Assembly (NCBI RefSeq): GCF_002499975.2
Contig: NZ_CP052766.1
Span: 3,596,001-3,660,000, forward strand
Direction: 5' to 3'
Source of the DNA: Alteromonas pelagimontana
GTDB taxonomy: Bacteria > Pseudomonadota > Gammaproteobacteria > Enterobacterales > Alteromonadaceae
DNA length: 64,000 nucleotides
Below, piece after piece: positions 30,079 through 38,627 of the stretch. How positions within the stretch are numbered: the first letter of the stretch is position 1; every line of letters starts with the position of its first letter. The notes under the pieces were generated by a model. It was not told the DNA's origin. It worked only from the letters and a program-made list of their open reading frames with translations, and did not search any database. Position numbers and translations under genes: made by a program.

Positions 30079-30429
30079 TCAATATTCATCAAAACCACTG
30101 TCCCAGGAGCTGTCAAAGCTGTCTGATATAAAATCGTTCGAAGTGTCGCAATCAAATATGGTTGCTGAATGTGAGTGAAGCGAGTCGCAACTAAACGAGT
30201 CGCTTAAATGATCATCAAAGTCTTGAAAGCTGCATGAAGAGGTTTGTCCTTCTGTAAAATCAGTACCGAGCGGATTGCCCGCTACATCTATCGTCGAGCC
30301 TTTCAACATGGCTAGACCTGTTGCTGGGTTTACTGTCGCTAAATCTTGTGTACCAGTGTCTTCTGTCTCTGGCGATGGGCTAACTTCAACGTCGCAATGA
30401 TCGAAAAGTATTTTTGAAAGCAGAGTCAT
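30079..30429 (-). CDS. Small acidic protein of unknown function
   Basis: 116 residues, rich in Asp and Ser, with C-terminal repeats of the type SFD/SxDS ('DSFSCDSLHS', 'SDSFDSSWDSGFDEY'). No signal peptide or membrane helix is visible. The start is ATG 30429 with only a weak ribosome site. Its acidity might suggest a DNA mimic or binding partner, but nothing in the sequence proves this. Confidence 0.5.
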   Translation of the reverse strand: MTLLSKILFDHCDVEVSPSPETEDTGTQDLATVNPATGLAMLKGSTIDVAGNPLGTDFTEGQTSSCSFQDFDDHLSDSFSCDSLHSHSATIFDCDTSNDFISDSFDSSWDSGFDEY

Positions 30430-30765
30430 ATTTTTCCCGACTAATTCGTATTTCCATCACTAGAAATTTACGGAAAAATCTGCTAGTTTCAATTTCATTG
30501 ACTGCGATAGCTCAGCAGCAATGTGATTGCCATTTTGCCTCTCCCTCCTGCTTAAAATTTTATGTTCACCAATGTTTGAGCGAAAGTTTTCCCTCCAGCC
30601 CTAAAGTGCAATTCGCGGCAGCTCGTATAGTGGATACAATCCGTAAATTAATGCTAACGCCTTGATCATTTCTTGTTGTTTTCCGTCAGCTGGCAGCACA
30701 GGTAGACTTAATTCCCCACTCACAGACTTAGTTATTCCTGAGGTTTACTACTTGAGGACTTAACT

Positions 30766-31167
30766 ATGACAAAGAAGACACAACACCGTGATCTGCAAAT
30801 CACGTTTATTCACCAATTCAAACGCTCTACCAGGACTGAATGGCCTGATAAGTTTCGAATGTGCTGGTATTTCAACCCAGAGACACTCGACTATATCTAT
30901 GAGCACAAAGATGAGAGGTTTATCACTAACGGCTTCGTGCTATCAGATGGGCTTGTACAGCAACTCCCTGATGAGTTCAGAAAGAAATACTTCGCACCTA
31001 ACGAACGGTGCTTGTTATTCCTGATTTTTGAACTGCAAATAGTTCAGTTTATCAACTCAGATGAAGTAGACGACCTGGAGTTTGAGAACGTGTTCGGTGT
31101 ATCGAAAAATCGGTACTTTTCCCCCGAAGCGATTGATGAATGGACTGAGCAGATCGATCTACTCTGA
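30766..31167 (+). CDS. Unknown protein, paralogue of the convergent downstream gene
   Basis: 133 residues, soluble. The segment 'GFVLSDGLVQQLPDEFRKKY' resembles 'EFLIISSGLVMELPEYYRPM' in the convergent gene at 31255-31593, and the C-termini 'RYFSPEAIDEW' and 'RFFDASIAEF' also align. I read the two as divergent paralogues. The function is unknown. A hairpin terminator follows at once. Confidence 0.6.
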   Translation: MTKKTQHRDLQITFIHQFKRSTRTEWPDKFRMCWYFNPETLDYIYEHKDERFITNGFVLSDGLVQQLPDEFRKKYFAPNERCLLFLIFELQIVQFINSDEVDDLEFENVFGVSKNRYFSPEAIDEWTEQIDLL

Positions 31168-31188
31168 GGGCTGCTTTGCAGCCCTTTT
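31168..31188 (+). terminator. Terminator after the 133-residue gene
   Basis: GGGCTGC-TTT-GCAGCCC followed by TTTT, directly after the stop codon. Confidence 0.8.
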
Positions 31189-31221
31189 CATTATCGTTAG
31201 CGAAGATATTTGGGAAAAAAG

Positions 31222-31249
31222 AAAAAAGCCAGCAATAAGTTGCTGGCTT
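31222..31249 (-). terminator. Terminator for the convergent minus-strand gene
   Basis: Perfect 10-bp stem AAGCCAGCAA / TTGCTGGCTT with loop TAAG. The minus-strand reading ends in a six-base T-run. Confidence 0.8.
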
Positions 31250-31254
31250 AATAG

Positions 31255-31593
31255 TTACAGTGAGTCAAAGAACTCGGCAATCGACGCATCAAAAAAACGA
31301 TAAAAATGCAGAAGCTGGTTGCTTTTGATCACATATTCCTGAATGCGCAATCTAAATTTTCTTATGACATGAAAATGTACGCGCACAAAGATGTTTGTCA
31401 TAGGCCTGTAATATTCCGGCAATTCCATGACTAAACCCGAACTGATAATTAGGAACTCTTGCTGCATCAAATAATTTCTGACGTAGCAAATCGATTCTTT
31501 TCCTTCCTTATAGAGGATGAGAATATCTTCATCATCACTTATTGCGCTACTCGGCTTGAAAGTATCAATGTCAGTTATATTCATTAAAGTCAT
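31255..31593 (-). CDS. Unknown protein, paralogue of the convergent upstream gene
   Basis: 112 residues without signal peptide. The central 'SSGLVMELPEYYR' block and C-terminal 'RFFDASIAEFF' match the 133-residue protein on the other strand. Both genes have their own terminators, so they are independent units placed tail to tail. The roughly 500 bp between this gene and the XRE gene hold no frame I can support. Confidence 0.55.
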   Translation of the reverse strand: MTLMNITDIDTFKPSSAISDDEDILILYKEGKESICYVRNYLMQQEFLIISSGLVMELPEYYRPMTNIFVRVHFHVIRKFRLRIQEYVIKSNQLLHFYRFFDASIAEFFDSL

Positions 31594-32090
31594 GATTTTT
31601 CCTTAATAGTAGTTATGTCTTCGAATGTACATAGCCACTGACGAGGAGAATTCTTTGTCCCTTACGCTATTTACTCATACGGCTCAAAGAGGAGGAAAGG
31701 AGAGCTTTGCTAACGATGGCCGTCATCTTTATTTACATTGTGACAGGTTGGAGCGTAATCTAGGGATTGGTCTAGACAATACTTTGCTTGCTGAACTGGA
31801 TGACGGCAATGGCAAGCGCCATTGGGTTTAGATATGGTTGCAATTTATTTTTAATACCGTGTGGAGGTGCTGCAATCCCTTGAGCATTATGCAGATAAAT
31901 TTGAGCTTCACTATTGTCTAAGTCCAATGGGGTGAGGGGAAGCGGGTAAGCTGCGGTGGTACGCCCAGTTAGGGACAGCGAACTATTTTGGAGACTCCCT
32001 GTAAGTAGCTTATTTGTTCTAACCACAAAAAATGATATCGAAATCTTCTCAAGAGGCGCTGCTGAAAACAGCAATGTACACAAATTTTTT

Positions 32091-32339
32091 CTAAAACTGC
32101 TTACTCCGCTTTTTCAACATTTCTAAGCCTTCCTTAGCATCCAGTTCCAGCGCTTCACAAAGGCGTACATATTCAAGAATATCGAGCTTGCGTTCAAATG
32201 TCTCAATCTTGCTCACATAAGAGTTGCTGGGGAAGCCTAGCTTCTCAGCAAGCTCGGGCTGAGACATCTTCTTGAACTTACGCTCTGCAATGAGCCAGCC
32301 AATTACTTTGCGATAATCTGCATCAAATATCGTTTTCAT
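32091..32339 (-). CDS. XRE-family transcriptional regulator
   Basis: 82-residue helix-turn-helix protein: 'KMSQPELAEKLGFPSNSYVSKIETFERKLDILEYVRLCEALEL' is a classic Cro/CI-type HTH. The start at 32339 gives the usual N-terminal helix; longer upstream frames would run through the operator. It is divergent from the PKD lipoprotein gene with a shared 90-bp control region that has a perfect palindrome, suggesting autoregulation and control of the neighbour. Confidence 0.85.
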   Translation of the reverse strand: MKTIFDADYRKVIGWLIAERKFKKMSQPELAEKLGFPSNSYVSKIETFERKLDILEYVRLCEALELDAKEGLEMLKKRSKQF

Positions 32340-32367
32340 AGTTGCAAACGATATGCGAGTAATTAAT

Positions 32368-32386
32368 ATATCCGATATTCGGATAT
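32368..32386. promoter_or_regulatory. Palindromic operator between the XRE gene and the PKD gene
   Basis: ATATCCGA-TAT-TCGGATAT is a perfect inverted repeat with 8-bp arms. A related half-site TATCCGG follows at about 32388. A -10-like TATAAT sits at 32398-32403 for the plus-strand gene, so bound repressor would cover the -35 region. Confidence 0.65.
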
Positions 32387-32430
32387 TTATCCGGAGATAT
32401 AATAAACAATAATTATCAAGGAAAAGTAGT

Positions 32431-34578
32431 ATGAATCGGACGACAATAGCCTCGCTCATTATCCCAACGCTAGTATTAACGGGATGCGGTGGCTCAAGTA
32501 GTGACCCCTCGGAAAATCCATCTCCCAATCCCCAACCCCCTTCAAATGCAGCTCCAGTAGCCCAGGCAGGAAGTGATGCCAGAATTAACGTGGGTGACAG
32601 CGTTACGTTAAATGGTGAAAGCAGTTCTGACGCAGATGGCGATGCGCTGACTTATCACTGGAAATTAGAAATGCTTCCCGAAGGCAGTTCACTCGCGTCA
32701 CCAATGGGTGAAGGCGCGCAGATTGAATTTACCCCTGATGTTGCTGGTGAATATGTCGCGGTACTGATTGTCAATGATGGCACTGTTGATAGCGAGGGTG
32801 ATTCGATCACTATTACCGTTGATGCGCCAGCTCCTGTTGCAGTAATTACTTCGGAATTTGATGTTGAGTTAGGCGACAAATTGACCTTTGACGCATCGCA
32901 AAGCCAACATGTGAGCGAAGATAATATATATTCCTGGCGTCTCGTTTCAGCGCCCGGCGAAAGTGCGTTAACCAGCGCAACATTCGATGTGGAGTCGGAT
33001 TCTCCCACGCTTGCTGCACCGGAGTTTGATGTTGTCGGGACGTACGAGTTTGAACTGGTAATTACCAGCACCGATATACAAAGCGAACCTGCTTCTTTCA
33101 GTGTTAAAGTCAGCGAAGCGAATATTGCTCCTGTCATTTCGGAGCTTGTCTCCGATGATGAGTTGACATCAGGAAAAATTGTCTATCTTTACAGCACTGT
33201 AGAAGACAACAGCGATGAAATAAATTATGCATGGTCTTTCACTTCTACACCCGAATCGAGTGAACTTGCAGCGACCACAAGTGATAAAGCGACATTCGAG
33301 TTTGTGCCAGATTTGGCGGGAGATTACACAGCCCAATTAGTCGCCAGTGATAATGAGTTATCATCCGAGCCAAAAACTATCACCATTTCTGTGGCTGAGT
33401 TTGCACCGTTGGGTCTAAATGTGGTGACTTCAGAGTATCTATTTGGCAAAGTCAATGAACCTATCATTGTCGATTTTTCTGACAGTATTTCGCCCAATGG
33501 TGAAGAACTGACATACAACTGGACAGTGGCGAGTGGCCCCTCTGGTAGCCGCCCCTCAATTACCCGTTCAATTCTTGAAAAATCTTGGACAGAATTTACT
33601 GGAGATAAAGCTGGGAACTACAGAATCAGAGCAACGGTAAGTGACTCTACAGGAACCAGCGAATCCTACCTAATTCGTATTACGCTTTCTGACGATAAAC
33701 TCAATCCTTTCGCTGTTACAGCGCATAAAAGTGCTGTGAGTCTGAGCACTGGCTTTACATTAAATGCAACGCCTTCCTTTGATAAAGAAGGAGAGCCTAT
33801 GCGTTTAATCTGGTGGCCTAATGATCGCCTTAATAATGAAAAAGTAAACAGTCAAGCCTACGCTGCTTATGGAGATGAACGACCTGTTGTTTCTGTCAAT
33901 CCTACAGTGCCTGGTTATTATCACTATAGCGTGGTCGCGTCAGGAAAAGAATCTCAAGGGGTAGCTGAGAGCGTAAAGGGAAGTCAAATCCACGTTTATG
34001 ACTATATTACACCGATAATAGCCAACGCTGGGAATGATTTTGATGTCGTTTCTGGAACCACTGTTACTTTCGATGGCTCGAAGAGTTTAAGACTTGAAAA
34101 CGAAAACGTTACCTATGAATGGAGCGTGATTTCTCGCCCCTACAATTCTACTTCCGTTCTGGAAGAAGCGTCCTCGTTAGCACCCAAGCTACTCATTGAT
34201 GCAAATGGCCGCTATGTCGTGCAGTTGTTGGCGTCTGATAGCTATGGGATTCAGTCAGTAGATCATGTCACTATTTATGCCTCTGGCAATGCCAAGCCTG
34301 TCGCGAATGCAGGGGAAGATACCACGTCTTCGTCGCGTTCGGTCGAGCTTGACGGTTCTGCCAGTAGCGATTCCGAAACCAGCTCGCTAAGTTACACCTG
34401 GCAGGTTATCAGCACCACATCGGATTTCGCAGACTTACCCACGCTTAATGATCCAACATTGGCAAAGCCAACCTTGCTATTTAATGATGATTTCACTGGC
34501 ACTGTGGTCGTTGGGTTAACTGTCAATGATGGCAGTCGCGATAGTGATCGTGACGAAGTCGTTGTAACCATCGAATAA
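32431..34578 (+). CDS. Multi-PKD-domain surface lipoprotein
   Basis: 715-residue lipoprotein (lipobox LTGC followed by a Gly/Ser/Pro-rich tether). About seven tandem immunoglobulin-like PKD domains are visible by units such as 'SSDADGDALTYHWKL', 'GEELTYNWTVASGP' and 'NENVTYEWSVISRP'. Such arrays act as spacers or adhesive modules on the cell surface or on polysaccharide-processing proteins. No catalytic domain is visible. It is probably controlled by the divergent XRE regulator. Confidence 0.8.
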   Translation: MNRTTIASLIIPTLVLTGCGGSSSDPSENPSPNPQPPSNAAPVAQAGSDARINVGDSVTLNGESSSDADGDALTYHWKLEMLPEGSSLASPMGEGAQIEFTPDVAGEYVAVLIVNDGTVDSEGDSITITVDAPAPVAVITSEFDVELGDKLTFDASQSQHVSEDNIYSWRLVSAPGESALTSATFDVESDSPTLAAPEFDVVGTYEFELVITSTDIQSEPASFSVKVSEANIAPVISELVSDDELTSGKIVYLYSTVEDNSDEINYAWSFTSTPESSELAATTSDKATFEFVPDLAGDYTAQLVASDNELSSEPKTITISVAEFAPLGLNVVTSEYLFGKVNEPIIVDFSDSISPNGEELTYNWTVASGPSGSRPSITRSILEKSWTEFTGDKAGNYRIRATVSDSTGTSESYLIRITLSDDKLNPFAVTAHKSAVSLSTGFTLNATPSFDKEGEPMRLIWWPNDRLNNEKVNSQAYAAYGDERPVVSVNPTVPGYYHYSVVASGKESQGVAESVKGSQIHVYDYITPIIANAGNDFDVVSGTTVTFDGSKSLRLENENVTYEWSVISRPYNSTSVLEEASSLAPKLLIDANGRYVVQLLASDSYGIQSVDHVTIYASGNAKPVANAGEDTTSSSRSVELDGSASSDSETSSLSYTWQVISTTSDFADLPTLNDPTLAKPTLLFNDDFTGTVVVGLTVNDGSRDSDRDEVVVTIE

Positions 34579-34686
34579 AAATCATGAGAGGCGCGAGCCT
34601 CTCTCCTCAAGGTGTTATTCACACCGCAAATTAGCAAACGCTGTTTATATTAGTAACATTTAACTGCATTGGCAGAGGGAAACATA

Positions 34687-35466
34687 ATGAAAATAATAGG
34701 AAAAAAATTAGCCGCATTGGGTTTGCTCGCTACGGTGACCACGACTACACATGGTGGTGTCATCAGTTATGGTGAGTTCACGCGAGAGGACAGTTCTGAC
34801 GTCGTCAGCGGATTAGGCATGGACTGGCTGCAATGGTCGTCAACCAAAGGCATGTCAATTAATTCAGCTCTTTCAACTTACGCTGTCGATGGATGGCGCG
34901 TCGCGTCTGTGACTGAGATGACGGGCCTGTTCAATTACTTCGTACCCTCCTATGACTGGGTCGAGTCTGAGTCCTTTACCCAGCAAACCAGCACGGGGTG
35001 GTCAGATGAACTGAACTCTGATACTGAGACAGACGTGCAGTTTCAAACTTTATTCGGGTACACGTATCTGGCGCGCGCTTCAGATTACCTAAGTGGCGAT
35101 GCCTTGAACAAAACCGAAGCCATATTTGGCAGTGATGATAATAATAATAATTACTACGGCTTGGCGGGTCTTTACGACGACTTTACGGTATTCAATGGCA
35201 ACGAGAATGGTGGAAATGCTTATCTGAATAAAGATACGTTCACAACATCGTTTTCCTATCCTCGTTACGGCATAGCATTGGTTCGTGGCACCCTAGACTT
35301 AAGCTACTTGGACGGTGACGTCTCCAATGGCGGCGACGAAGAGAGTGACAACGGCGGAGTCGGAGCTATCGCCGACGTGTCTGAACCTACCTCTATCGCA
35401 ATGTTTGCTGTCGTCGGTGGGTTCCTTTTCGCAAGAAGAAATAATTTCGGTCGCAAGGCTCGCTAA
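34687..35466 (+). CDS. PEP-CTERM sorting domain protein (island-borne)
   Basis: 259-residue exported protein with a signal peptide (MKIIGKKLAALGLLATV..., cleaved near 'THGG'). Its C-terminal sorting tail has the motif VSEP, a hydrophobic stretch 'TSIAMFAVVGGFLFA' and basic RRNNFGRKAR. The segment 'YAVDGWRVASVTEMTGLFNYF' resembles the Trp-rich repeats of secreted DUF1566-like domains. It would use the host exosortase. Start 34687 is favoured over 34669 because the signal peptide begins there. Confidence 0.75.
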   Translation: MKIIGKKLAALGLLATVTTTTHGGVISYGEFTREDSSDVVSGLGMDWLQWSSTKGMSINSALSTYAVDGWRVASVTEMTGLFNYFVPSYDWVESESFTQQTSTGWSDELNSDTETDVQFQTLFGYTYLARASDYLSGDALNKTEAIFGSDDNNNNYYGLAGLYDDFTVFNGNENGGNAYLNKDTFTTSFSYPRYGIALVRGTLDLSYLDGDVSNGGDEESDNGGVGAIADVSEPTSIAMFAVVGGFLFARRNNFGRKAR

Positions 35467-35502
35467 CTTTCACTCACAAATAACAATAATTAGGAAGATG
35501 TA

Positions 35503-36159
35503 ATGAACAAACTTATCTTTACAACCCTTTTTGCGCTCTTAGCAACTGGCTGCGCTTCAACCACTCCCACAAAATCAACCGAGCAAGCTTATCTGATCAT
35601 TAACATCCCTGGGGATTCATCAATTCGTCAACAAGTTGTTGATACAGTCATTACAACTGTTAAAGAGAATATGAACTCACTGACGTATAACCAAGGCATT
35701 CCGCCTGCATTGCTGCCAGCTACGGCACCTAGGTTCACCTTAGTCAATCCATTCGGGCAAAGCGGTTTTGCGGCAATGGCTCAGGCGCAGGGCATGAATC
35801 TGAAGGTGCCACAGTGCCAAGACCCGTTGCTAACCATTAAATCTGATAGTTCCACGTCCGGTTGGAGTGAAAGCACAACGTTCTTTACTTGTGTTGTGCA
35901 GTACGCTGATGGATATCATGTAGATATTTATGCGACATTTGAACAAGAAAGCGGCGGACTTTCCGTAAACGCCCTTAGTCAAAGTTTGGCGCGCTCTGTG
36001 GTTGGTGATACCAGTCAATTAATTCCGCGAACAATGAAGCGGATTCAAATAGCTTTGCAAAATGCTTCGCCTGAAACGAGCGTCGTGGATAGTTATATTC
36101 CTAGCCGATGGAAGGGAGTATTTGTGGATGACACCGTGGCATTAGAAGCTACAGAATAA
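35503..36159 (+). CDS. Lipoprotein of unknown function
   Basis: 218 residues with a typical lipobox (ATGC after 'FALL'). The mature domain has two cysteines ('PQCQDPLL', 'FFTCVVQYADGYHVDIYATFEQ') that may pair. The family is not recognised. A 12-bp hairpin at 36167-36200 follows. It is probably co-expressed with the preceding PEP-CTERM gene (36-bp gap). Confidence 0.6.
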   Translation: MNKLIFTTLFALLATGCASTTPTKSTEQAYLIINIPGDSSIRQQVVDTVITTVKENMNSLTYNQGIPPALLPATAPRFTLVNPFGQSGFAAMAQAQGMNLKVPQCQDPLLTIKSDSSTSGWSESTTFFTCVVQYADGYHVDIYATFEQESGGLSVNALSQSLARSVVGDTSQLIPRTMKRIQIALQNASPETSVVDSYIPSRWKGVFVDDTVALEATE

Positions 36160-36166
36160 TTAACCC

Positions 36167-36200
36167 ATGACGAGAAGGCAGGGCACTCCCTTCTCGTCAT
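36167..36200. terminator. Stem-loop after the lipoprotein gene
   Basis: Perfect 12-bp arms ATGACGAGAAGG / CCTTCTCGTCAT around a 10-nt loop. There is no T-run on the plus strand, so intrinsic termination would be weak. Confidence 0.5.
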
Positions 36201-36241
36201 AATTTCCAGGCCTATGTGTCAAATGGCAAAAGCTTCTTTCA

Positions 36242-36481
36242 TCACTTTGCAACATCATCAAACCCCAAACCAAAGTCTCTTTTAACAATTTGATTGAATG
36301 GAAAAAACTTTCCGTTAATCAACTCGATAATTTCTTCATTGCCATAGACTTCGCTTACCTCGACACCTCGATACGCAAGAAAAATATCTTCAGGGAAACG
36401 TGTCATGGCGCTCCACAATTGGTCGATTTCTTCGCGGGACACAGCATTTCTTCTTTTTTCAAAGTGATGATCCAGTGTCAC
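36242..36481 (-). CDS. Small protein of unknown function
   Basis: 79 residues from a GTG start (36481), soluble, mixed charge. No family is recognised and there is no clear ribosome site. It is convergent with the lipoprotein gene and divergent from umuD. Confidence 0.4.
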   Translation of the reverse strand: MTLDHHFEKRRNAVSREEIDQLWSAMTRFPEDIFLAYRGVEVSEVYGNEEIIELINGKFFPFNQIVKRDFGLGFDDVAK

Positions 36482-36681
36482 AGATAAAACATAGCTTGTA
36501 ACCTGTCCTTAAGGACTGTAGAGATAACAAAAGACAGGCACTTTGTCTTTTGTTCTTATTGCATCCTGGTAGTAGATAGGAAGGTCACATCAAGCTCTTG
36601 TTGCTAACCCTATGGTCGGCGAGCAGCTAAAAGAAATTACGTCTCAACAACTTACCTCATTACGTACTCACATTTGCTTCA

Positions 36682-36732
36682 TTGACATTGAAAGCGACCA
36701 AAATCACATTAAAAAGCTGTATATAAAAACAG
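36682..36732 (+). promoter_or_regulatory. SOS (LexA) box and promoter of umuDC
   Basis: CTGT-ATATAAAA-ACAG at 36717-36732 is a canonical LexA box (CTGT-N8-ACAG). A TTGACA -35 element stands at 36682-36687. The box lies 17 bp before the umuD ATG, so the operon is damage-inducible. Confidence 0.85.
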
Positions 36733-36749
36733 TGTGTAGGTTGGTTTGT

Positions 36750-37149
36750 ATGAAAGTTATTCCCATTTCGGCGCAAGCTGGGATTTTCGGCTTTGAGTCT
36801 CCAGCAGCGGAGTACGTTGAACTCGGTCTCGATTCGGATGCGTTATTAATTGAGCATCCTAGTGCAACATTCATCGGGTTAGCGAGGGGGGAGTCGATGA
36901 TAGGAGATGGAATTCATGATGGCGATTTGCTAATTGTGTCGCGAGCAGAAAGCATCACGCACTTGGCGATAGTGGTTGCGTTATTGAACAGCGAATTTGT
37001 CTGTAAGCGCCTGGAAAATTAATCGCAAGTTGTTATCCTCGTCTAGTCAAATTTCGGCCTATCAATTGTCCGATGAAGATGAATTTCGCGTTGAAGGGGT
37101 GGTCATCCGTTCAGTAAGGCTTCATAAGAAATTAGCGCGGTTTCTTTGA
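36750..37149 (+). pseudogene. umuD: umuD, frameshifted near its C-terminus
   Basis: S24-family self-cleaving subunit of DNA polymerase V. The first 91 codons run MKVIPISAQAGIFGF... with the catalytic serine in 'GESM' and lysine in 'FVCKRL', then stop at 37020-37022. The missing end continues in another frame as 'SAYQLSDEDEFRVEGVVIRS...KKLARFL' to TGA 37147-37149, which overlaps the umuC start. One extra A in the run 37015-37018 would restore a full-length (about 133 aa) UmuD. Either a real mutation or a homopolymer sequencing error. Confidence 0.85.
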
Positions 37150-38411
37150 TGTTCGCACTAGTCGATGCAGTAAGCATGTACGCGAGCTGCGAAAAAGTGT
37201 TTGATGTAAGCATTCATAAGAGACCCGTTATTGTGCTGTCCAATAACGATGGTTGTGTTGTTGCGGTGTGCCCCATAGCCAAACGACTCGGATTCAAGAA
37301 ATTCGTCCCGTTTTTCCAAGTTGCAAATGAGGCAAAGAAAGCGAGAGTAGTGGTGCGAAGTAGTAACTATGCGCTGTATGCGGATTTGAGTCAGCGGATG
37401 ATGGATACGTGCGCTCGTTATGCGCCCGAAAGCCATGTTTACTCAATTGACGAATGTTTCTTGCGATATGATTTCACTGAAACCGACAGTGCTTTCTGGT
37501 ATGACCTGGGCATTCAGATAAGAAAACGAGTCTGGAGGGAAGTGTGTCTTCCGGTAGGCGTTGGATTTGGGCCAACACCAACGCTCGCCAAGGTGGCAAA
37601 TCATGCGGCGAAAAAGATTCAAGGTTTCGATGGGGTAGCCATCATTGCAACCGAATCAGAAAAGAAAGCTGTATTGAATCAAATGGATGTAACCGATGTG
37701 TGGGGGATTGGGAGACGTCTGGGAGCAAGATTTAACAGTATGGGAATTACTACTGCACTGGACTTGTATAAGCAGACACCCTCTCATATGCGAAATTTAT
37801 TTAGTATAAACGTAGAAAACACCATCCGCGAGTTGCGCGGAGAAATTAGGTTTAATTGGGATACAGAAAGGCCAGATAAAAAAGAAATTTATTCTACCCG
37901 TAGTTTCGGTAAGCGAATCACAGACAAACAGCAACTTAGGTCTGCTTTGGTGACACATGCTGAAATCGTTGCGACGAAGCTGCGTAAACGAGGTTGTCTG
38001 GCTCAGTCAGCGGTAATATTTGCAACAAATTCACCACATGATGACGCTCCTTATTATCGCAAATCGCTACTTTTTCCTTTCTCAACACCTACAAAGGATA
38101 CCCGACAGATAATTTCTGCCGTAAGTGATGGGATAGATGCGCTTTTCATGAAAGGTATTAAATTCTACAAATGCGGGGTGGGGTTGGTGGACTTAGTTAG
38201 TGAAAACGAGCATAGACAGCAAGATCTTTTTAGTAGCTCTGCTGACAATGCATCCTTAATGCGATGCTTAGACAGTATTAATCAGCGCTATGGCCGCAAC
38301 ACACTTCACTTCGGCGCTCGACAAAAGCATCAGCTATTCGATATGCGACGTGGTTTTTTATCAAAGTGCGCGACGACGCGCTGGGAGGATATACCACGAA
38401 TTCTATGCTAA
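37149..38411 (+). CDS. umuC: DNA polymerase V catalytic subunit UmuC
   Basis: Y-family translesion polymerase, 420 residues, apparently intact. Palm-domain carboxylates appear in 'FALVDAVSMYASCE' and 'YSIDECFL'. The helix-hairpin-helix region is 'VTDVWGIGRRLGARFNSMGI', and the C-terminal end is 'RGFLSKCATTRWEDIP'. The ATG overlaps the stop of the restored umuD frame by one base, the normal coupling. With UmuD truncated, activity may be lost or depend on a second umuD. Confidence 0.94.
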   Translation: MFALVDAVSMYASCEKVFDVSIHKRPVIVLSNNDGCVVAVCPIAKRLGFKKFVPFFQVANEAKKARVVVRSSNYALYADLSQRMMDTCARYAPESHVYSIDECFLRYDFTETDSAFWYDLGIQIRKRVWREVCLPVGVGFGPTPTLAKVANHAAKKIQGFDGVAIIATESEKKAVLNQMDVTDVWGIGRRLGARFNSMGITTALDLYKQTPSHMRNLFSINVENTIRELRGEIRFNWDTERPDKKEIYSTRSFGKRITDKQQLRSALVTHAEIVATKLRKRGCLAQSAVIFATNSPHDDAPYYRKSLLFPFSTPTKDTRQIISAVSDGIDALFMKGIKFYKCGVGLVDLVSENEHRQQDLFSSSADNASLMRCLDSINQRYGRNTLHFGARQKHQLFDMRRGFLSKCATTRWEDIPRILC

Positions 38412-38627
38412 TTCACATAGCTAATTAATTACTGGGATTAACCAAAACTATATCTGTTACTCTTCATTTTAGAGCTAAACCAAACTTGACAGTCTGCTTT
38501 GTACGTAAAGCGGACATTTCATGTTCTTTCCCATGAAAACACAGAATATGGTTTTTCAGTGGAAACGAGTGTTACTATGAAGTCTCAGCAACAAGCTGCT
38601 AGCTGCCAACAAGGAGGTTTTTGTTAA

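Noticed and set aside
30414..30665. 83-codon plus-strand frame upstream of the 133-residue gene
   Set aside because: Starts inside the opposing gene, lacks a ribosome site and has irregular composition; the 336-bp gap is more likely regulatory.
31625..32083. Overlapping frames on both strands in the gap before the XRE gene
   Set aside because: Neither has a ribosome site or protein-like composition; the region is left as non-coding.
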